Positions 58,819 through 64,000 of a stretch of 64,000 nt of DNA are shown here, piece after piece. The DNA lies in assembly GCA_023416515.1 (NCBI GenBank), contig JAEZHP010000030.1, positions 3,164-67,163 on the forward strand. The letters run 5' to 3'. The translations under genes and the position numbers were made by a program. The notes under the pieces were generated by a model. The model made no database searches and was not told the origin of the DNA. It saw only the letters and a list, made by a program, of their open reading frames with translations. Positions within the stretch are counted from its first letter, which is position 1. The number at the start of each line of letters is the position of its first letter. This stretch comes from Pseudomonadota bacterium. GTDB lineage: Bacteria > Pseudomonadota > Alphaproteobacteria > Sphingomonadales > Sphingomonadaceae.

Positions 58819-59982
58819 TTACATGCCTTCCGGGGACCGCTCGCGAACCGTCGCCTGGTTCGTGGTGGCCTGAACTTCGTTGGTGGGTTGGACCGGCTCG
58901 CTGCCGTTCGCCTGCTCGGCCGCCAGAGCGTTGCCGAGCGTGTTCGCCTGGGTCGAATCCGGGTTGGCGGCAGCGGTCTGCGCACCCGGCATCGTGCCGC
59001 CCTTCGAGGCGACCCATGCCTGGAACGCGGCCGGGCTCACCACCTCGACTGCGATCGGCATATAGGCGTGGCGGGCACCGCACAGCTCGTAGCACATGCC
59101 GAAATAGAGGCCCTCGCGCTCGGCTCGGAACCAGGTCTCGTTGAGACGGCCGGGGACGGCGTCCATCTTCACCCAGAAAGCGGGAACGCCGAACGCGTGG
59201 ATGACGTCCGCGGAGGTGACGATGAGCTTCACCGTGGCGCCGACCGGGACCACCATCCGCTCGTCGACCGCAAGTCGCGGAGCGCCGTCGGCGTCGGTGC
59301 GGAAGCGCGAGCCGGGCTCTGCGTCGGCCTGCTCCGGAAGCATGTTCGAGGTCAGCTCGATGCCATGGTCCGGATATTCGTAGGTCCAATACCATTGGTT
59401 GCCGATCACCTTGACGGTGAGGTCGGCGTTGGGCGGCGAATATTGGTTCGCGAGCAGCCGGATCGACGGCACCGCGATGACGATCAGGATGAGGACCGGA
59501 ACCAGCGTCCAGATCACCTCGACCAGGGTGTTGTGGGTCGTGCGCGACGGCACCGGATTGGCGGCGCGGCGGTAGCGCAGGATCACGTAGATCATCAGGA
59601 TGAGGACGATCAGGGTGATGATCGTGATCGCCGGCATCAGGATGTAATTGTGGAAGCCGGCGGCCTCGCGGCCGATCGGGGTGACCTGGTCCTGGAGGCC
59701 CATGCGGCCGTCGGGCTGGCCGATCGTCGGGTGCGGCAGGACGGAGCTGGAATAAGCCGGCTGGCCGGCTGGGGTCGCCTCGGCCGGAGTCGGGGACGCC
59801 GCGGCCTGCGCGTTGGCGCCGGCCTGCGGCTGGACGGCGGAGTCGGCGGGAGCCGGTGCCGAAGTTGGAGTATCGGACGCCTGCGCGGCGGGCGCGCTCT
59901 GGGCCGGCGCCTGCTGCGCCAGGGCCGCCGGGCCGAGGCCGAATGCGGCGGCGACGGCAATGAACTTAAGCCAGGTCTTCAT
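58819..59982 (-). CDS. coxB: Cytochrome c oxidase subunit II
   Basis: 387 residues. Signal peptide WLKFIAVAAAFGLGPAALA, then an unusually long Ala/Pro/Gln-rich stretch of about 70 residues (QQAPAQSAPAAQ and on), two membrane helices, and the periplasmic cupredoxin. The CuA site is in DVIHAFGVPAFWVKMD and GMCYELCGARHAYMPI. A second low-complexity tail follows the CuA domain. First gene of the minus-strand cta operon; its promoter lies in the 185-base gap to pyrE. Confidence 0.95.
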   Translation of the reverse strand: MKTWLKFIAVAAAFGLGPAALAQQAPAQSAPAAQASDTPTSAPAPADSAVQPQAGANAQAAASPTPAEATPAGQPAYSSSVLPHPTIGQPDGRMGLQDQVTPIGREAAGFHNYILMPAITIITLIVLILMIYVILRYRRAANPVPSRTTHNTLVEVIWTLVPVLILIVIAVPSIRLLANQYSPPNADLTVKVIGNQWYWTYEYPDHGIELTSNMLPEQADAEPGSRFRTDADGAPRLAVDERMVVPVGATVKLIVTSADVIHAFGVPAFWVKMDAVPGRLNETWFRAEREGLYFGMCYELCGARHAYMPIAVEVVSPAAFQAWVASKGGTMPGAQTAAANPDSTQANTLGNALAAEQANGSEPVQPTNEVQATTNQATVRERSPEGM

Positions 59983-60167
59983 CTAAGCCCCTCGAGACCG
60001 CCCGGACGGACGGTAGGTGGTTGCGCCGGGTCGCGCATTCGCGCGGCCTTATAGGCAGCCCGTCGGCGCGTCTCAAGCATGTTCAGCCCGCTTTCATATG
60101 CCTTGATGCGGCGCGTGCCGCGGCCATATCGGGGCCGCAGTTTGAAGGCTAGAGGGGGACCGAGAGG

Positions 60168-60761
60168 ATGATGCGGATGACGAGCGACGAGGTGCTTGGC
60201 GAGTTTCGTGCCGCCGGCGCGTTGATGGAGGGGCATTTCATCCTCTCCTCGGGCCTTCGCTCGCCCTTGTTCATCCAGAAAATGCGGGTGTTCGAGGATC
60301 CGGCGCGCACCGAGACCCTGTGCCGAGCGCTCGCCGACGTCATCCGCGACCGCTTCGGCGAGGTCGACCTCGTCGTCTCTCCGGCGATGGGCGGGATCAT
60401 CCCCGGCTACGAGACCGCGCGTGCGCTCGGCTGCCGCGCCGTCTTCGTCGAGCGGGTCGACGGCGAGTTCCAGCTTCGCCGCGGCTTCGAGATCAAGCCC
60501 GGCGAGCGGGTCGTCATCGTCGAGGACATCGTCACCACCGGCCTCTCCTCGCGCGAATGCATCGAAGCGGTGCGCAAGCATCCCGGCACCCTGGTCGGCG
60601 AAGGCTGTCTCATCGACCGCTCGGGCGGCAAAGCCGATCTCGGCCTCCCGCTCGTCAGCCTGTGCACTCTCGACATCCCGGCTTATGCCGAGGACTCGCT
60701 TCCGCCCGAGCTCGCCGCGATCCCCGCGATCAAGCCCGGCAGCCGCGGCCTCGCCGCCTGA
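60168..60761 (+). CDS. pyrE: Orotate phosphoribosyltransferase
   Basis: 197 residues. The PRPP-binding motif is VVIVEDIVTTGLSSREC, with MEGHFILSSGLRSP in the N-terminal part and AMGGIIPGYETARALG as the second loop. It makes OMP in pyrimidine synthesis. Three in-frame ATG codons (60168, 60171, 60177) compete; AGGGGG sits nine bases before the first. The stop overlaps pdxJ by one base. Confidence 0.94.
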   Translation: MMRMTSDEVLGEFRAAGALMEGHFILSSGLRSPLFIQKMRVFEDPARTETLCRALADVIRDRFGEVDLVVSPAMGGIIPGYETARALGCRAVFVERVDGEFQLRRGFEIKPGERVVIVEDIVTTGLSSRECIEAVRKHPGTLVGEGCLIDRSGGKADLGLPLVSLCTLDIPAYAEDSLPPELAAIPAIKPGSRGLAA

Positions 60762-61483
60762 TGCTTCGGCTGGGCGTCAACATCGATCACGTCGCGACCA
60801 TCCGCAACGCGCGCGGCGGCGAGCATCCCGACCCGGTGCGAGCCGCCTTCGCCGCTGCCGAGGCCGGCGCCGACGGGATCACCGCCCACCTGCGCGAGGA
60901 CCGCCGCCACATCCGCGACGACGACATCGCCCGCCTCAAGGCCGAGCTCTCCATCCCGCTCAACCTCGAAATGGCGGCGACCGAGGAGATGCTCGCGATC
61001 GCCCTCAAGCACCGCCCGCACGCCGCGTGCATCGTCCCGGAGAAGCGCGAGGAGCGGACCACCGAGGGCGGGCTCGACGTGCACGGCCATTTCGACCTGC
61101 TCGCGCCGATCGTCGCGCGGCTGGCCGATGCCGGGATCCGGGTCAGCCTGTTCATCGAGCCGGCCGCGCAGCAGCTCGAGGCCGCGATGCGCCTCGGCGC
61201 CCCAGTCGTCGAGTTCCACACCGGCCGCTACGCCCACCGCTCCGGCGCGCCCCAGACCGAGGAGCTCCGCCGAATCGCCGACGCCGCCGCTCTCGCCGCC
61301 AAGAACGGGATCGAGCCCCATGCCGGCCACGGCCTCAGCTACGACAATGTCGTGCCCATCGCCGCGATCCCGCAGATCGCCGAGCTCAACATCGGCCACT
61401 TCCTGATCGGCGAGGCGATCTTCACCGGCCTGTCCGACAGCATCGCCCGAATGCGCTCACTCATGGACGAGGCCCGCGGGTGA
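60761..61483 (+). CDS. pdxJ: Pyridoxine 5'-phosphate synthase
   Basis: 240-residue TIM barrel condensing 1-deoxyxylulose 5-phosphate with 3-amino-2-oxopropyl phosphate. LGVNIDHVATIRNARGG, ADGITAHLREDRRHI, VEFHTGRYA and HAGHGLSYDNV are the conserved segments, with catalytic His, Glu and Glu/His residues visible. The alphaproteobacterial order pyrE-pdxJ-acpS-lepB is kept. Confidence 0.95.
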   Translation: MLRLGVNIDHVATIRNARGGEHPDPVRAAFAAAEAGADGITAHLREDRRHIRDDDIARLKAELSIPLNLEMAATEEMLAIALKHRPHAACIVPEKREERTTEGGLDVHGHFDLLAPIVARLADAGIRVSLFIEPAAQQLEAAMRLGAPVVEFHTGRYAHRSGAPQTEELRRIADAAALAAKNGIEPHAGHGLSYDNVVPIAAIPQIAELNIGHFLIGEAIFTGLSDSIARMRSLMDEARG

Positions 61484-61890
61484 CGATCATCGGCATCGGC
61501 TCCGACCTGTGCAACATCGAGCGGATCCAGAATTCGCTCGACCGCTTCGGCGAGCGCTTCATCAACCGGGTCTTCACCGACACGGAGCGTTCGAAGGCGG
61601 AGAAGCGGCCCTTCACCCGCGCCGGCACCTACGCCAAGCGCTTCGCCGCCAAGGAGGCCTTCTCCAAGGCGGTCGGCACCGGCTTCAAGCGCGGCGTGTT
61701 CATGAAGGATATAGGCGTCGTGAATAAAGCGTCGGGCGAACCGACTCTGGCGCTCACCGGGGGCGCCCGGGAGAGGCTTGACGCTTTGACCCCGGAGGGT
61801 CACGCCGCCCAGATCCATCTCACGATGACCGACGACCATCCGTTCGCGATGGCCGTTGTCGTGATCACCGCCGTTCCGAGGACTGAATGA
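61480..61890 (+). CDS. acpS: Holo-[acyl-carrier-protein] synthase
   Basis: 136 residues from a GTG at 61480 overlapping the pdxJ stop (GTGA). IIGIGSDLCNIERIQNSL and YAKRFAAKEAFSKAVGTG hold the Mg- and CoA-binding Asp and Glu of phosphopantetheinyl transferases of the AcpS type. It activates acyl carrier protein. Confidence 0.94.
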   Translation: MTIIGIGSDLCNIERIQNSLDRFGERFINRVFTDTERSKAEKRPFTRAGTYAKRFAAKEAFSKAVGTGFKRGVFMKDIGVVNKASGEPTLALTGGARERLDALTPEGHAAQIHLTMTDDHPFAMAVVVITAVPRTE

Positions 61891-62738
61891 GCTTGAGCGA
61901 CTCCACGCCTTTGCCGAACCTGGCCAAGCCGAAGAAAGCCACCGACTGGTGGGCGGAGGGACGCGCCATCTTCTGGCTGATCCTCGCCGTAATCGCCTTC
62001 CACAGCTTCATCGCCAAGCCTTTCTACATCCCGTCCGAATCGATGATGCCTGGCCTGCTCAAGGGCGACCGGCTGGTGGTCAGCAAATATCCCTATGGCT
62101 GGTCCTGGGTCAGCCCGAGCTTCCACGTCCTTCCGCGCATGGAGGGGCGGCTGTTCGGATCGATGCCTCAGCGCGGCGACGTCGTGATCGTCACTCCGCC
62201 GGGCGCGCGCACCGATTATATCAAGCGGGTCATCGGCCTGCCCGGCGACCGAATCCAGCTCATCCGCGGCCAGCTCTTCATCAATGGCGAAGCGGTCCGC
62301 CAGGAGCGGCGCCCCGACATGATGATCCCGATGGACCCCAATATCCAATGTTCGGGAGTCATCATCACCCGGGCCGACGGATCGAGCCTGTGCAGCCTTC
62401 CGATCGTCCGCGAGACCCTGTCGAACGGCCGGAGCTACGACACCGTCGACCTCGGCTATTATCCTCAGTCGGACGATTTCGGCCCGGTCCTGGTGCCGGA
62501 GGGCCATGTCTTCCTGATGGGCGACAATCGCGACGAGAGCGCCGACAGCCGGGCCTCGATCGAGAATCTCGGCCTCGGCGGGCCGGTTCCGTGGGAGAAT
62601 CTGGGCGGCCGCGCCGAGTTCATCACCTTCAGCCTCGACGGCAGCTCCGACTGGTGGAACCCGGTGAGCTGGTTCACCGCCATTCGCGGCGGCCGGGCGG
62701 GCACGTCACTGCACCCTGACGAGGCACCCGCCGGCTAA
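61887..62738 (+). CDS. lepB: Signal peptidase I
   Basis: 283 residues: one N-terminal membrane helix (IFWLILAVIAFHSFIAKPF) and a periplasmic catalytic domain. Catalytic Ser in IPSESMMPGLLKGD, catalytic Lys in DYIKRVIGLPGDRI, and the GDNRDESADSR box are all present. It cleaves Sec and Tat signal peptides. The ATG overlaps the acpS stop. Confidence 0.95.
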   Translation: MSLSDSTPLPNLAKPKKATDWWAEGRAIFWLILAVIAFHSFIAKPFYIPSESMMPGLLKGDRLVVSKYPYGWSWVSPSFHVLPRMEGRLFGSMPQRGDVVIVTPPGARTDYIKRVIGLPGDRIQLIRGQLFINGEAVRQERRPDMMIPMDPNIQCSGVIITRADGSSLCSLPIVRETLSNGRSYDTVDLGYYPQSDDFGPVLVPEGHVFLMGDNRDESADSRASIENLGLGGPVPWENLGGRAEFITFSLDGSSDWWNPVSWFTAIRGGRAGTSLHPDEAPAG

Positions 62739-62747
62739 ACTACAACC

Positions 62748-62766
62748 CCTCCCCTTCGGGGGGAGG
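62748..62766. terminator. Possible bidirectional hairpin between lepB and the FKBP-like gene
   Basis: CCTCCCC (62748-62754) pairs with GGGGAGG (62760-62766) around TTCGG. It lies between two convergent stops (62738 and 62780). No T-run follows on either strand, so termination would be weak or factor-dependent. Confidence 0.4.
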
Positions 62767-62779
62767 AGCTGACTAGGTC

Positions 62780-63463
62780 TTATCGCCGGTTGCCCGGAGC
62801 GGTCTGGGGCTGGGCTGGCGGCGCCTGCGCACCCGGAGCAGGACCAGCGCCCGGACCAGCGGGCGCTGGACCGCCAGGTCCGGCGGGACCGCCCGGAGCA
62901 CCGGCGGGACCACCGGGCGCGCCGCCTGGGCCACCAGGACCGCCCGGGCCACCGGGGCCACCGGCTGCGCCCATCATCTGCTGCATCGCCGCCATGCCTT
63001 CCAGGATCGAGCCGACGCGCAGGCGGAATTCGAGCACCTCGTCATTGGCGACCGGAGCGCCCGGCGGAAGCGCCTGGCCGAGCGCGACCTGGGCCGGCGC
63101 CCACACCTGATAGACGCCGCCTTCGCGCATCTGGAGGATCACCTCGCGGAGGCCGGGGAACGGGCTTTCGACGCTGACCGGAAGCGGCTGGCCGCTTCGC
63201 GCCGTGCTGTCGAGCACCGTGCCGTCGGCCTTGCGGATCTCGAACTCGAGCCCGACCAGGTCGGCCGGGGTCACGGTCGGCCCGCTGCCGGTCTCGACGA
63301 CCCGGTAGCGGACGCCGTTCGAGATCTCGGTGACCTGCTGCTTGGCGGTGCCGATCCAGGCAAGGCCGACGCCGAGCAGGACGACGATGAGAAGCCCGAT
63401 CCAGAGCTTGGCGATCGTGCCCTTCTTGAGCGGCTGGAGCGGAACGGCGGTGACCGACGACAT
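62780..63463 (-). CDS. FKBP-type peptidyl-prolyl isomerase-like protein with Gly/Pro-rich tail
   Basis: 227 residues. One N-terminal membrane helix (LWIGLLIVVLLGVGLAWIG), then an FKBP-like domain (about 45-155: VTPADLVGLEFEIRKADGTV, PVSVESPFPGLREVILQMRE and EVLEFRLRVGSI), then about 65 residues of Gly-Pro-Gly/Ala repeats. The domain lacks some aromatic residues of active FKBPs, so it may be a chaperone rather than an isomerase. The tail recalls collagen but lacks a strict Gly-x-y triplet over its length. Periplasm-facing. Confidence 0.78.
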   Translation of the reverse strand: MSSVTAVPLQPLKKGTIAKLWIGLLIVVLLGVGLAWIGTAKQQVTEISNGVRYRVVETGSGPTVTPADLVGLEFEIRKADGTVLDSTARSGQPLPVSVESPFPGLREVILQMREGGVYQVWAPAQVALGQALPPGAPVANDEVLEFRLRVGSILEGMAAMQQMMGAAGGPGGPGGPGGPGGAPGGPAGAPGGPAGPGGPAPAGPGAGPAPGAQAPPAQPQTAPGNRR

Positions 63464-63656
63464 TTAGGCTAGTCCCCCAAAGAGCGGTTGCGAGGCAGGT
63501 GAAACCTGCCGGCCTGGCAACCGCGACAACAAAGACTCTATGGCCGCCGCGCGAAACGCGGCACTCGCGCAAACGAAAAGAGGCGGCGAGATGTATCGCC
63601 GCCCCTTCCGGATGCCAAGGCTAGTTCGGTCGCAGGACAGCGCCCGCGCCCAAATT

Positions 63657-63743
63657 CCGTCATGCTGAACTTGTTTCAGCATCCATTCCCCGAGCCACGC
63701 CGCGGACGGAGAGATGGACCCTGAACCAAGTTCAGGGTGACGG
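63657..63743. repeat. 87-bp element with terminal inverted repeats
   Basis: Ends CCGTCATGCTGAA and TTCAGGGTGACGG are inverted copies of each other with two mismatches in 13. Each end also folds on itself: ATGCTGAA-CTTGT-TTCAGCAT (63662-63682) and CCCTGAA-CCAAG-TTCAGGG (63719-63737). There is no coding capacity, and it lies directly downstream of rpsU. Similar elements are common between genes in sphingomonads. Confidence 0.7.
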
Positions 63744-63753
63744 TCTCTTATTC

Positions 63754-63960
63754 TTACCGGACGCCGTCGCGCTCGGCCCGCTTGCGCTCCAGCTTGCGGG
63801 CGCGGCGGATGGCGGCGGCGCGCTCGCGGGCGCGCTTCTCGGACGGCTTCTCGTAGTGACGGCGCAGCTTCATCTCGCGATAGACGCCCTCGCGCTGCAG
63901 CTTCTTCTTGAGCGCGCGCAGCGCCTGGTCGACGTTATTGTCGCGAACGATGATTTGCAT
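63754..63960 (-). CDS. rpsU: 30S ribosomal protein S21
   Basis: 68 residues, highly basic: MQIIVRDNNVDQALRALKKK, REGVYREMKLRRHYEKPSEK and an Arg/Lys-rich helical end. Length and sequence are typical of alphaproteobacterial S21, which acts in translation initiation on the 30S subunit. The promoter lies towards the window edge. Confidence 0.96.
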   Translation of the reverse strand: MQIIVRDNNVDQALRALKKKLQREGVYREMKLRRHYEKPSEKRARERAAAIRRARKLERKRAERDGVR

Positions 63961-64000
63961 AAAGGCCCGTCAGCTCCGTTCTGGTTCACGCGGATGGCAC

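Noticed and set aside
57033..59144. 703-residue plus-strand open frame opposite coxA and coxB
   Set aside because: It is a complementary-strand shadow rich in His, Arg, Asp and Glu with no domain; coxA and coxB on the other strand are certain.
1..64000. CRISPR arrays, rRNA genes, complete insertion sequences, prophage modules
   Set aside because: No regularly spaced repeats, rRNA sequence, transposase gene or phage structural gene was recognised anywhere in the window.

Overview
The window is GC-rich, densely packed bacterial DNA. It most resembles a pigmented, aerobic to microaerobic alphaproteobacterium of the Sphingomonadales (Sphingomonas/Erythrobacter type). The reasons are gene content (FixLJ, FNR-type regulator, cbb3 oxidase, NnrU/NnrS, CrtZ/CrtW carotenoid genes, an EL222-like LOV-HTH protein, a class II ribonucleotide reductase) and gene order (coxB-coxA-ctaB-ctaG-ctaE-surf1 and pyrE-pdxJ-acpS-lepB). 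This assignment rests on recognition of families and order, not on a database search.

Layout. 1-7.5 kb: moaA (cut by the window edge), an FNR-family regulator with a perfect FNR box between them, nrdJ, a three-gene unknown operon behind a perfect Fur-type palindrome, and nnrU/nnrS. 7.5-17.1 kb: one tightly coupled operon ccoNOQP-ccoGHIS-hemN for the high-affinity cbb3 oxidase, its copper/assembly factors and anaerobic haem synthesis, followed by a small putative secreted protein. 17.1-26 kb: alpha/beta hydrolase, DUF4010 membrane protein, two tandem universal stress proteins, the haem-PAS oxygen sensor FixL with FixJ, and a CoA-transferase. 26-29.1 kb: a poorly coding accessory strip with a decayed YczE-like gene, an orphan HicB-like antitoxin, small unknown genes and a tyrosine integrase with a damaged start. 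29.2-37.7 kb: sulfotransferase-crtZ-crtW, crtY-crtI-crtB, a DUF2141 protein and ispH-crtE, enough for ketolated/hydroxylated carotenoids. 37.65-45.9 kb: a complete histidine operon (TrpR-like regulator, hisG, hisD, a HisC-HisB fusion, hisH, hisA, hisF, hisIE, hisN) whose last gene is a LOV-HTH photoreceptor. 46.2-48 kb: an integrase remnant beside tRNA-Ser(GGA). 48-50 kb: phhB, a zincin, ccmA/ccmB. 50-60 kb, minus strand: the aa3-type cytochrome c oxidase operon with assembly factors, continuing into a sulfotransferase, an M16 peptidase, an RNA methyltransferase and a lipoprotein. 60-64 kb: pyrE-pdxJ-acpS-lepB, an FKBP-like protein with a Gly/Pro-rich tail, and rpsU.

How it fits together. Two oxygen-sensing layers (FixL/FixJ and an Fe-S FNR protein) sit among the genes they would be expected to control. 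A shared inverted motif wTACG-N8-CGTAw lies 58-90 bases upstream of ccoN, the hydrolase and both stress-protein genes. That makes it the best candidate in this window for a common operator, possibly of FixJ. The blue-light receptor gene is translationally coupled to hisN and runs tail-to-tail into crtE, so light sensing, histidine synthesis and pigment synthesis meet at one locus. Most genes overlap their neighbour by 4 bases (ATGA or GTGA), which decides many of the start codons given here.
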